In this document: positions 1-6,507 of the stretch, piece after piece
Layout: each line of letters opens with the position of its first letter
How positions within the stretch are numbered: the stretch's first letter is position 1
From: Chryseobacterium gleum
Lineage (GTDB): Bacteria; Bacteroidota; Bacteroidia; Flavobacteriales_D; Crocinitomicaceae
NCBI GenBank assembly: GCA_943326825.2
Contig: CALPUT020000127.1
Location: forward strand, 1-7,115
DNA length: 7,115 bases
Direction: 5' to 3'
Position numbers and translations under genes: made by a program
Notes under the pieces: generated by a model
Told to the model about the DNA's origin: nothing
The model's database searches: none
The model's input: only the letters and a program-made list of their open reading frames with translations

Positions 1-405
1 ATTTAAATATTGAATTGATGTTTTCTCTGTTCCACCTAAATATTTAAAACCTAAGCCCCAATCATAATAACTAATAATACGATGACCGAATAGTTTTAAT
101 TTCACATATGCTAATGGTTTGTCCGGGTAATGTGCCATACCAATTTCTGCAAAAATGCCAACTAATCCTTTTGGATCAAAAGAATAATTAAAAGGTCTAA
201 TAGAATCTTCAGTATAATAGGTTGGATTTGCTTTTTTTGTAAGCATATAAGTTGGCCCGATAGAAATTTGAAAACCATGATTTTTCAATTCTCTAAAATC
301 TCTTGCCCCAAAAGCTTGTTTTCTTTTTGTTGGAGTTAAATCTCTTTGAGCATTAAAGGAGTTAATTGTCAAAAAACAAATAATTATTAATTGGAAATAT
401 TTCAT
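1..405 (-). CDS. Exported, probably outer-membrane beta-barrel protein (N-terminal part, cut by left edge)
   Basis: I translated this from the minus strand: ATG at 405-403, then 135 open codons to the window edge, so the C-terminus is missing. The start is MKYFQLIIICFLTINSFNAQ: a lysine, a hydrophobic core (residues 4-17) and a probable signal peptidase I site after A19, the NAQ form common in Bacteroidota. From about residue 43 the chain alternates hydrophobic and polar residues and is rich in glycine and aromatics (GFQISIGPTYML, GLVGIFAEIGM, YDWGLGFKYLGG), as expected of outer-membrane beta strands joined by short turns. I do not recognise the family. It lacks the usual PorP/SprF opening, so it should not be taken as the partner of the T9SS cargo at 696. 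It is transcribed divergently from that gene. The start is well supported by the signal peptide; the barrel assignment is inference. Confidence 0.8.
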   Translation of the reverse strand, partial: MKYFQLIIICFLTINSFNAQRDLTPTKRKQAFGARDFRELKNHGFQISIGPTYMLTKKANPTYYTEDSIRPFNYSFDPKGLVGIFAEIGMAHYPDKPLAYVKLKLFGHRIISYYDWGLGFKYLGGTEKTSIQYLN

Positions 406-438
406 TGAAATTTATATTTAAAGAAAAAGTAACATTAA

Positions 439-446
439 CAAAAATA
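439..446 (-). promoter_or_regulatory. Candidate Bacteroidota -7 box for the leftmost gene
   Basis: Read on the minus strand this is TATTTTTG, a full match to the Bacteroidota primary-sigma -7 consensus TAnnTTTG. It would start transcription about 25-30 nt before the ATG at 405. No convincing TTTG-type -33 element is seen 19-25 bp upstream, and such boxes occur by chance in AT-rich DNA. A second full match (TACTTTTG, 505-512, minus) lies further out and also lacks a -33 element. Confidence 0.35.
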
Positions 447-668
447 ACGTTTTTTTTATTGAATATTTTAGAATCTCATTTTTTGAAATGAAGAGCTTTA
501 TGTTCAAAAGTAAAAAAAGCAATTCTAACTCACTATAAATCTTATTATACCTAATAAAACAACTATCCATTCACATCAAATTTACTAGCGATTTACGTCA
601 AATAATATCTATATAAACAATTAGAAAACCGTAAGTCATTTTTAACTTTCATAAAAAAAACCTTTAGC

Positions 669-676
669 TATATTAG
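669..676 (+). promoter_or_regulatory. Weak candidate -7 box for the T9SS cargo gene
   Basis: TATATTAG matches five of the six fixed positions of TAnnTTTG and lies 19 bp before the ATG at 696. A TTTC at 647-650, 18 bp upstream, could be a degenerate -33 element. The leader would be only about 10-15 nt. The rest of the 290-bp gap (406-695) is AT-rich; I see no gene, RNA or strong hairpin in it. Confidence 0.25.
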
Positions 677-695
677 TGTTGCTAAAACAAAAATT

Positions 696-3059
696 ATGCT
701 AAAAATTTTAATCAATAAACTATGCCTTTTATTTTTAATTGGTATATATTCTCAATTTTCTTGGGCGCAACCAGCAAATGACCTGCCATGCAGTGCAACA
801 AATGTTGGAACTTTAACACTTGGTACTCCTATAGTACTTTCCAATCAAACAAATGTTAATGCTAATACAACCACCGCATTCTCAACAATTGCAAATGTAG
901 GATCTGGTTATAATGCTAATTATCATTTGTCAGATGTATGGTATAAGTTTGTTTTGCCAAATGGTTATAAATCAGCAAAAATAACTCTTACAACTTCTTC
1001 GAATAAAAAATTTACTATCATTCAAAGAGATAAAAGTACTTGCATTGACTATGGAAATATTCAAAACTCAATAAGTCCTGTTGGGGGGGATTATTATTCA
1101 ACTGAAACTTATGCTACAACAGCAAATCAAACATTGACTTCAGTTAGAACGTATAATAATTGTCAATATACTCCTTTTGCAAATGGAGATACTGTTTATG
1201 TTTCTGTTGGTGGAGTTACAGCTGGTCAACAAGGAATATTTAATTTATCATTTGAAGTCTATGGTATCTTAGGAGGAGGCTGTCCACCAGCAACTTACAC
1301 ATGTGGAACAGTAGGTTTTAATTGGCAAACAGGTTCGGCGCCAAGTTCTGCAAATTTAAGTTGTACAAATAATACTGATTATGGCTTAAAAGCAAATACA
1401 ATTACCACGGCTGGAAATTATATTGCTCCTGGATTTACAATTGGAGATGGCTCTGGAACTATTACTTATTCTGCAATAGAAATAGAAGAAGGTTTGGGTA
1501 CTGGTTTTGTAAATATTCCTGGGCAACAAAAAGTAATTACCTATTGTGTGCCTTCATTTCAATATAGGATAAGATTAACTGGTTCAGGATCTGGTTCAGT
1601 AACTATTACTGATCATTCTACAGGAACAACTCTTTATACAGGTACTTTTTTATCAGGAATGATTATTACACTAGCACCAAATACAATTTTAGGGACATCT
1701 ACATTTTCAGGTCCTGGTGTGTCAAATTATAAACTTGGGAGTAGTGCATTAGTTGGAAGTGGTTATGGTGTGTTTAATCCTTCAATAGCTGGAGTTGGAA
1801 CACACACTATTGTATATTCATGGAATAATGGAAATGGATGTTCAGGAAGTAATACAATAACTGTAACGGTATCAGGACCAAGTAATCCTACAGCAGCAAA
1901 TGCTCAAATTTGTTCAGGTTCAACAGCTGCTTTAACAGCTAGTGGTGGGTCTTCATATAATTGGTATGATGCAGCTAATGCGGGAAACTTAGTAGGAAGT
2001 CAAGCAACTTTTACAACACCTACTTTAACAGTACCAACTTCTTATTGGGTGTCATCAGGTAGTGTTAGTTGTATGAGTGCTAGAGTTAAAGTTGATGTTA
2101 CTATAACTAATCCGATTACCCCAACTTTTTCATCTATCAGTAGTTTATGTATTGGGTCAACAGCTCCATCATTACCTTCTTCTTCAAATAATAGTATTCC
2201 AGGTACATGGAATCCAGCGAATATTTCAACATCGATTGTAGGTACTACAAATTATTTATTTACTCCTTCAACTGGACAATGCGCTACTACAGCTCAAGTT
2301 TCAGTTGTTGTTCTTGATAAGACTCTACCAATTTTTACGGCGATTTCACCATTGTGTCAAAATGATGCTGTACCAACTTTAAGTCTGACTTCAACTAATG
2401 GAATTTCAGGAGTATGGACTCCAACTCAAATTTCGACAAATACAGTTGGAAATGTAACTTATAATTTTGTGGCTAATAGTGGTCAATGTGCGGCTGATAC
2501 TTCAATGATGATATCAGTTGTGGCTCCAATACAAATAAATGTTTCAACTGACGCACAGGATGGTAATCCAACGGTTGTTGCAAATTTTGTAAATTCAACT
2601 ACAAATGCTACATCATTTGATTGGGATTTTGGAAATGGATCAACTAGTAATTCTGCAGGAAATGTTTCTTCATCCTATTCTTCAATTGGAACTTATACAA
2701 TTATATTGACAGCTTCAAATGGAGTTTGCCCTGATCAAACGTGGACGAAAACTATAAATGTTACACCTTATTTACCTATAATATATAATATTCCAAATAT
2801 ATTTTCTCCAAATGGTGATGGTGCAAATGATGATTATTTCATTAGCGTTGAAAACGGAGCAGCTTTTGAAGCCATTATAATTAACCGTTGGGGAGAAGAA
2901 ATGATTGCTCTATCTCAATTGAATGAAAAATGGAATGGTAAAACAAAATCAGGAGATTCAGCTACTGATGGAGTATACTTTATTTTATATAAAATTACTG
3001 GACTTGATGGTAAAGTTATTGAAGGTCAAGCATTTTTCCATTTGACGAATTTAAAATAA
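696..3059 (+). CDS. T9SS type B sorting domain-containing surface protein with Ig-like repeats and a PKD domain
   Basis: A 787-residue exported protein. Residues 1-24/25 are a signal peptide (hydrophobic LCLLFLIGIY, then SWAQ). Residues 26-190 resemble the N-terminal domain of many Bacteroidota secreted proteins that begins with an AND-x-C-like motif (here PANDLPC) and carries DVWYKF (80-85). Residues 191-392 are Thr/Ser/Gly-rich; 336-392 has the FSGPGV...GVGTHTIVYSW...GC pattern of Bacteroidota adhesin repeats. An Ig-like domain spans about 396-470, two 69-residue repeats about 474-610, and a PKD domain 611-690 (FDWDFGNG at 641-648). The C-terminus (about 696-787) is a type B T9SS sorting domain: NIFSPNGDGANDDYF at 701-715, NRWGEEM at 730-736, WNGK at 746-749 and DGVYFILYKI at 758-767. 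By family knowledge it crosses the outer membrane through T9SS and is released or surface-anchored. No catalytic domain is visible, so an adhesin or matrix role is inference. There is no Shine-Dalgarno; the leader is A-rich. Confidence 0.93.
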   Translation: MLKILINKLCLLFLIGIYSQFSWAQPANDLPCSATNVGTLTLGTPIVLSNQTNVNANTTTAFSTIANVGSGYNANYHLSDVWYKFVLPNGYKSAKITLTTSSNKKFTIIQRDKSTCIDYGNIQNSISPVGGDYYSTETYATTANQTLTSVRTYNNCQYTPFANGDTVYVSVGGVTAGQQGIFNLSFEVYGILGGGCPPATYTCGTVGFNWQTGSAPSSANLSCTNNTDYGLKANTITTAGNYIAPGFTIGDGSGTITYSAIEIEEGLGTGFVNIPGQQKVITYCVPSFQYRIRLTGSGSGSVTITDHSTGTTLYTGTFLSGMIITLAPNTILGTSTFSGPGVSNYKLGSSALVGSGYGVFNPSIAGVGTHTIVYSWNNGNGCSGSNTITVTVSGPSNPTAANAQICSGSTAALTASGGSSYNWYDAANAGNLVGSQATFTTPTLTVPTSYWVSSGSVSCMSARVKVDVTITNPITPTFSSISSLCIGSTAPSLPSSSNNSIPGTWNPANISTSIVGTTNYLFTPSTGQCATTAQVSVVVLDKTLPIFTAISPLCQNDAVPTLSLTSTNGISGVWTPTQISTNTVGNVTYNFVANSGQCAADTSMMISVVAPIQINVSTDAQDGNPTVVANFVNSTTNATSFDWDFGNGSTSNSAGNVSSSYSSIGTYTIILTASNGVCPDQTWTKTINVTPYLPIIYNIPNIFSPNGDGANDDYFISVENGAAFEAIIINRWGEEMIALSQLNEKWNGKTKSGDSATDGVYFILYKITGLDGKVIEGQAFFHLTNLK
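2115..2525 (+). repeat. Two diverged tandem 69-residue repeats within the T9SS cargo gene
   Basis: Residues 474-541 and 543-610 of the 787-residue protein align without gaps at an offset of exactly 69 residues (207 bp). Conserved pairs are P476/P545, C485/C554, W505/W574 and C529/C598, with shared motifs (GTWNP/GVWTP, TGQCA/SGQCA). Each unit probably folds as one Ig-like module, with its two cysteines able to form a disulfide. Both copies have diverged considerably, so this is old domain duplication, not a recent slippage event. Confidence 0.8.
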
Positions 3060-3080
3060 TATCTATAAATAGAAAATTCA

Positions 3081-3109
3081 AAGGACTATCATTTGGTAGT
3101 CCTTTTTTT
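3081..3109 (+). terminator. Rho-independent terminator between convergent genes
   Basis: AAGGACTATC (3081-3090) pairs with GGTAGTCCTT (3095-3104) in a 10-bp stem with one T-G wobble and an ATTT loop, followed by T residues to 3109. It begins 22 bp after the stop of the gene ending at 3059. On the minus strand the same hairpin follows the stop of the DUF5686 gene (3115) but is trailed only by TTGAATTTTC, so it may also end that transcript, less efficiently. Confidence 0.85.
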
Positions 3110-3114
3110 ATGAC

Positions 3115-5637
3115 TCAAAAATTCCATTTCATTGTTCGTGTATTGATAAATGAAAAAGAAACTTTCCAAGCTGTTGTTGGATTGATATTGTTTCCATCTG
3201 CTGCAACACCATAAATTCCTAATCGAAGTATTTGTCTAGATAATCTAAAATTTCTTTCTAAACCAGCTAAAATCTCATAGTGCTGCCAATTCAATTCTTG
3301 CACATACAGTGCGCCACCCCCAAAAACCAATCCAATTCTGGTTTTTTTCATGAAAGGGATTTTATTAATTATTGCACTATTATCATGATGGATGAAATGT
3401 AATTCATAGAATATTTTCTTGGAAGGTAATGATTTGGATAATGCTTGGAATGAATACAATGGATTTGAAAAGATAAAAGGATCACTTCTACGATTGTATT
3501 TATAATCAGCTTCATATAATGCTTTTGAGCTTAAAAATTTACCTGTTTTAAAATGATAACTTGTTGTTCCTAATGTTCCAATTTTGAAATTTTGCGTCAT
3601 ACCGATTAATCCGTATTCATGATCGACATCACTTCCGAATAGCTTAGGTATTCCTCTTTCATAATTTATATAAAATGTTGGCCATTTAGAACCCAATACA
3701 ACTTTCCGTTTGCTTTCTTTCATGTATTTCTGTCCAGGTGTGTAACGTATATTGATTTCGCCTAAAAGTGCTTGGTATGTAGCAAAATTTGATGGTTCAT
3801 TGTTTGGAAGTACTTTATCAAAGGCTGTAACAAATTTGTAACCATTGATATTTCTTCTTTCTGAATAAAAGGCATTTGTTGTTAAATACAAACCATTGAT
3901 TAATTCACGTGAATGAAAAAGAGTTAATTCTGATTTCTCAATAAAATTATTTCGTTTGTATACTTGGGTCACCGCATCATAACCGACAATTACACCGAAA
4001 TCATTGGAAAAATTAACTCCAAAACTTCCAAAATGAAAAGGTGAATAAAGATGAGACGCATATATAGAACCTTTAATATCTTTATTTAAGAATCCATAGG
4101 ATGCCTCTGTATATAAATCGATGCTTCGTTGATCTTTCCATTTTTTAAAGAAGTAAAATCCTGGGCTTATTCTAGGTCCAGCGATATAAATCGGGCGAAT
4201 TAATCCTGCAATTGAATTGATTGTCCATTGTGTTTTTTTATCTCTATTTCGATGATCTACTCCAAACCAAAGAATTTTTAAAGGAGTGATCTTATTAAAT
4301 ATATTATCAATTGAATCTAGGTATTCTTTTCGATTTTGATAATCGTAAATACTGTCTTTTACAATAATGAATCTTTTTTCTTCCTCCGTTAAAGTAATGT
4401 TTCTTGTTTTGTTCCAAAAAGCTGTGTCTTTTTCATAAGCTTCATCTTCAGTTACAGATAATTCGTTATTAAAGAACTTTGCAGAAAATTTAGGTTTAAA
4501 ATTATATTTTGAAAAAGAAGCAGTAGTGTTTAAAGTTGAATTTTTATTCTTGTTTTTGATACCATAGGTTAACGTTTGGGTATTTAAAACACATAATGAG
4601 TCACCTGATGTATCAAATTCTTGTTGAATTTTAAAGTAATCATAGATTAATAAATTACCTTTTGCCATTGTCAATTCCAATTTTTGAACCAACCAAACAG
4701 AATCAATTACCCAGATATAACCTTCTAAGGTAGTTGTTGCAGAGTTTCGAGGAATAATTTTTATTTTATGAATTTTTCGACCGTTTTCTTCGTATTGTTC
4801 AACTAATCTGTATTTATAGGATAGAATTCCTGGGCCAGAAATTGGAGAGCTAACAGGTGATTGATGCAAATCATTTAGATGCAATAAATTTTCAAAGAAA
4901 TTAAAGTTTGATTTTACTGTTGTTGTATAATAGAGATCTTGAGTGTTTCCTCTAGCTTCGAATGCATTTCTAATTTCTTTTACTTGATTGATTGGAGCAT
5001 AATTTCGGGTTAACTGAACTTCTATTAGATTCATTCCATTTAACAGTGCGTTTTCTGCTTTTTTCTTTTCATCGAATGGGTCAGCATTTATATCATTTGG
5101 ATCATTTTGATTCAATTCTTCTTTTTTTTCAGCTTCTTTTTTACCTTCCTTTTTTGCTTTTTTCTCTTTTACCTTATAATCAATTTTCTCAGTAGCTTTG
5201 ATATAAACTTCACATGAATGAGGGTAATTCCATGGATTAATAATATCGCGCTTTGCAACTACTTTCAGCATGATTTCTCTACCGGGATTCGTTTTTTTTG
5301 CAACAATGTCAACATCCTCCAAACTTTGAATTTTAGAAGGGAAAAGTTGTATATCTTTTTTTAGGTCATTATTGTTTATCGAAATATAACTTTCACGATC
5401 TTCATATCCAGTTGCTGAAAAGACAAGAAAGTATTCGCCTAAAAATAAACGCATTTCATAGTAACCGTTTACATCAGCAACTGTTCTTAAATCAGAATTA
5501 TTTTTAGAATAAATTTGAGCAAATGGAATAGGCATATTTTTCTCATCAGATACAATTCCACTTACTAAATTTTGTCCAAACGAAATTGTCAAAAAATTAA
5601 ATGTGAATAGTAGTATAAAAAATATCTTTTTGGTCAT
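3115..5637 (-). CDS. DUF5686 and carboxypeptidase-like regulatory domain outer-membrane protein
   Basis: An 840-residue envelope protein. Residues 1-21 are a signal peptide (MTKKIFFILLFTFNFLTISFG, cleavage likely before or after Q22). Residues about 24-98 form a CarboxypepD_reg-like beta-sandwich (VSGIVSDEKNMPIPFAQI, then ADVNGYYEM, LVFSATGYED), as found at the N-terminus of many Bacteroidota outer-membrane proteins. The rest matches the DUF5686 pattern: NPGREIMLKVVAKRDIINPWNYPH (117-140), the middle strands around YIWVIDSVWLVQKLEL (307-322), and the C-terminal section with RSDPFIFSNPLYSFQALS (717-734) and a HFIHHDNSAIINKIP segment. The last residues alternate and end in F840, the terminal aromatic typical of outer-membrane barrels. 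A Lys/Glu-rich run (155-174) followed by an Asp/Asn-rich run (176-192) interrupts the soluble part. The family's function is not established to my knowledge. The gene is monocistronic here, convergent with the T9SS cargo gene. The ATG at 5637 is preceded by an A-rich leader. Confidence 0.92.
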   Translation of the reverse strand: MTKKIFFILLFTFNFLTISFGQNLVSGIVSDEKNMPIPFAQIYSKNNSDLRTVADVNGYYEMRLFLGEYFLVFSATGYEDRESYISINNNDLKKDIQLFPSKIQSLEDVDIVAKKTNPGREIMLKVVAKRDIINPWNYPHSCEVYIKATEKIDYKVKEKKAKKEGKKEAEKKEELNQNDPNDINADPFDEKKKAENALLNGMNLIEVQLTRNYAPINQVKEIRNAFEARGNTQDLYYTTTVKSNFNFFENLLHLNDLHQSPVSSPISGPGILSYKYRLVEQYEENGRKIHKIKIIPRNSATTTLEGYIWVIDSVWLVQKLELTMAKGNLLIYDYFKIQQEFDTSGDSLCVLNTQTLTYGIKNKNKNSTLNTTASFSKYNFKPKFSAKFFNNELSVTEDEAYEKDTAFWNKTRNITLTEEEKRFIIVKDSIYDYQNRKEYLDSIDNIFNKITPLKILWFGVDHRNRDKKTQWTINSIAGLIRPIYIAGPRISPGFYFFKKWKDQRSIDLYTEASYGFLNKDIKGSIYASHLYSPFHFGSFGVNFSNDFGVIVGYDAVTQVYKRNNFIEKSELTLFHSRELINGLYLTTNAFYSERRNINGYKFVTAFDKVLPNNEPSNFATYQALLGEINIRYTPGQKYMKESKRKVVLGSKWPTFYINYERGIPKLFGSDVDHEYGLIGMTQNFKIGTLGTTSYHFKTGKFLSSKALYEADYKYNRRSDPFIFSNPLYSFQALSKSLPSKKIFYELHFIHHDNSAIINKIPFMKKTRIGLVFGGGALYVQELNWQHYEILAGLERNFRLSRQILRLGIYGVAADGNNINPTTAWKVSFSFINTRTMKWNF

Positions 5638-5698
5638 TTTTTTTGCTCGTATTTTAATTTTAGATGATAAATCCGATTCAAATTAAACGAATCAAATG

Positions 5699-5706
5699 CA
5701 AACTTA
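5699..5706 (-). promoter_or_regulatory. Candidate -7 box for the DUF5686 gene
   Basis: On the minus strand this reads TAAGTTTG, a full match to TAnnTTTG. Transcription would begin near 5690-5695, giving a leader of about 55 nt. No clear -33 TTTG element is present at the usual spacing. The inverted repeat at 5675-5693 would lie at the very 5' end of this transcript. Confidence 0.45.
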
Positions 5707-5764
5707 TTATTAAAAAATGGTAAATCAGCTATTGAAAAGTACGAGTTAGAGTTTTTGTTGGATA

Positions 5765-5817
5765 AATGGTTGGCTTCGACTCCGCTCAATAACCTTCGAC
5801 TCCGATCAGCCAACATT
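5765..5817. repeat. REP-like palindromic element with a duplicated core
   Basis: GTTGGCT (5769-5775) pairs with AGCCAAC (5808-5814). The stem continues past a bulged G5768 with AAT (5765-5767) against ATT (5815-5817). Between the arms are two direct copies of CTTCGACTCCGnTCA, at 5774-5788 and 5794-5808, 20 bp apart and differing at one base (C5785 against A5805). The arms and core are much richer in G+C than the surrounding DNA. From general knowledge, stem-loops whose loop reads TTCGACTCCGCTCA or a close variant are dispersed intergenic repeats in many bacterial genomes, including Bacteroidota. Genome-wide copy number cannot be seen here. Confidence 0.7.
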
Positions 5818-5869
5818 ATTTTCTTTTTATAATCATTCTAAATAAGTAGAAATTAAACCAATTTATTAT

Positions 5870-5877
5870 TAATTTTG
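5870..5877 (+). promoter_or_regulatory. Candidate -7 box for the bacilliredoxin gene
   Basis: TAATTTTG is a full match to TAnnTTTG on the coding strand, 68 bp before the ATG at 5946. Transcription would start near 5882-5886 and the leader would contain the whole 14-bp tandem repeat. The -33 region (about 5840-5850) has no clear TTTG. Confidence 0.5.
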
Positions 5878-5905
5878 TAATTGAATTAAGGTTTTCGATA
5901 ATCTA

Positions 5906-5944
5906 AATTCAAAATTTATAATTCAAAATTTAAAATTCAAAAAA
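5906..5944. repeat. 14-bp AT-rich tandem repeat, about 2.8 copies, abutting a start codon
   Basis: The units are AATTCAAAATTTAT (5906-5919), AATTCAAAATTTAA (5920-5933) and a partial AATTCAAAAAA (5934-5944), giving an exact 14-bp period. The array ends one base before the ATG at 5946, so it forms the translation-initiation region. A single related copy (AATTCAAAAATTTAA, 6473-6487) sits just upstream of the next gene. Confidence 0.85.
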
Positions 5945-5945
5945 T

Positions 5946-6362
5946 ATGTATCCTCCAGAGTTAGTAAAACCAATGAAAGAAGATCTTGTAAATGCAGGAT
6001 TTCAACAATTAGTTACACCAGAAGAAGTAGACAATTCAATTAAAGATTCTAAAGGAACTTTATTAGTAGTTGTAAATTCTGTTTGTGGTTGTGCAGCAGG
6101 TAATATGCGTCCAGGTGTGAAATTATCTTTAGCAGGTGATAAAAAACCTTCAAACTTAACAACAGTTTTTGCAGGTGTTGATGGTGAAGCAGTTGCTCAA
6201 GCTAGAAAATATTTCTTACCATATCCTCCATCTTCTCCTTCAATTGCATTATTTAAAGATGGAAAATTGGTTCATTTCTTAGAAAGACACCATATTGAAG
6301 GAGGGACAGCTCAAATGATTGCAGAAAATTTACAAGAAGCTTACGAAGAATTTTGTAATTAA
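5946..6362 (+). CDS. Bacilliredoxin, BrxA/BrxB (YphP/YqiW, former DUF1094) family
   Basis: A 138-residue cytosolic thioredoxin-fold protein, the usual length for the family, with no signal peptide. It begins MYPPELVKPMKEDLVNAGF. The family's CGC active site is present as SVCGCAAG, with C47 and C49, followed by NMRPGV. A proline in the position expected for the thioredoxin-fold cis-Pro is at 98 (PPSSPSIALF), followed by DGKLVHFLERHHIEGG (105-120), close to the family's conserved H-x-IEG. In Bacillus, these proteins remove bacillithiol from S-bacillithiolated proteins (BrxA/BrxB, with YpdA recycling bacillithiol); some Bacteroidota also carry bacillithiol biosynthesis genes. A third cysteine, C137, is the penultimate residue. 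The start is fixed by the conserved N-terminus, although the leader has only A-rich repeat DNA and no Shine-Dalgarno. It has its own promoter and terminator. I cannot tell BrxA from BrxB, so I give no symbol. Confidence 0.93.
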   Translation: MYPPELVKPMKEDLVNAGFQQLVTPEEVDNSIKDSKGTLLVVVNSVCGCAAGNMRPGVKLSLAGDKKPSNLTTVFAGVDGEAVAQARKYFLPYPPSSPSIALFKDGKLVHFLERHHIEGGTAQMIAENLQEAYEEFCN

Positions 6363-6383
6363 AAAATTGAAAAACAATATTTT

Positions 6384-6416
6384 AAAATCCTTCAGAATTT
6401 CTGAGGGATTTTTTTT
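6384..6416 (+). terminator. Rho-independent terminator of the bacilliredoxin gene
   Basis: AATCCTTCAG (6386-6395) pairs with CTGAGGGATT (6401-6410) around an AATTT loop, with one T-G wobble. The stem can extend with A6384-A6385 against T6411-T6412, and T residues run to 6416. It starts 21 bp after the stop codon and ends just before the next promoter, separating the two plus-strand genes. Confidence 0.9.
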
Positions 6417-6425
6417 GAATCAATT

Positions 6426-6453
6426 GTAACTTTTTCTAGAGTTGCTTGTCTTA
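6426..6453 (+). promoter_or_regulatory. Candidate ECF-sigma-type promoter for the PorT-like gene
   Basis: GTAAC (6426-6430) followed by a T-run resembles an extracytoplasmic-function sigma -35 element with its AAC core. GTCTTA (6448-6453) resembles the ECF -10 element with its GTC core. The gap between AAC and GTC is 17 bp, in the range used by this class. It begins 10 bp after the preceding terminator and would start transcription near 6458-6462, about 48 nt before the ATG at 6508. No TAnnTTTG box was found in this gap. The call rests on pattern matching only. Confidence 0.45.
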
Positions 6454-6507
6454 CCATTAAATGAGCAATTCGAATTCAAAAATTTAAATAGTTTAAAAAT
6501 AAAGAAA

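Larger units (their letters stand above)
5638..5945. other. Divergent intergenic region between the DUF5686 and bacilliredoxin genes
   Basis: These 308 bp hold, left to right, an imperfect inverted repeat (GATTC 5675-5679 with GAATC 5689-5693), a minus-strand -7 box, a REP-like palindrome, a plus-strand -7 box and a 14-bp tandem repeat. A minus-strand open frame of 60 codons (5816-5634) starts inside the palindrome, has an unconvincing composition and overlaps the next start by 4 bp; I do not regard it as a gene. Confidence 0.75.

Noticed and set aside
1..405. PorP/SprF-like partner of the T9SS cargo
   Set aside because: The N-terminal 135 residues do not show the characteristic PorP/SprF opening after the signal peptide. 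The family cannot be assigned from this fragment.
488..538. 16-codon plus-strand ORF (MKSFMFKSKKSNSNSL) in the left intergenic region
   Set aside because: It is short, Lys/Ser/Asn-rich as expected from AT-rich DNA, and has no promoter or initiation signal of its own.
4992..5195. Plus-strand open frame of 67 codons
   Set aside because: It lies wholly antisense to the DUF5686 gene. Its Phe/Leu-rich product is the complement of the Lys/Glu-rich coding stretch there.
5634..5816. Minus-strand open frame of 60 codons ahead of the DUF5686 gene
   Set aside because: Its start and first codons lie inside the REP-like palindrome, it has no signal peptide or recognisable domain, and it covers the DUF5686 promoter box. 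A 4-bp overlap alone is not enough to call translational coupling.
5765..5944. Possible CRISPR array from neighbouring short repeats
   Set aside because: The two repeat families are unrelated. The 14-bp units are directly tandem with no spacers, the palindrome has only two core copies, and no cas gene is present.
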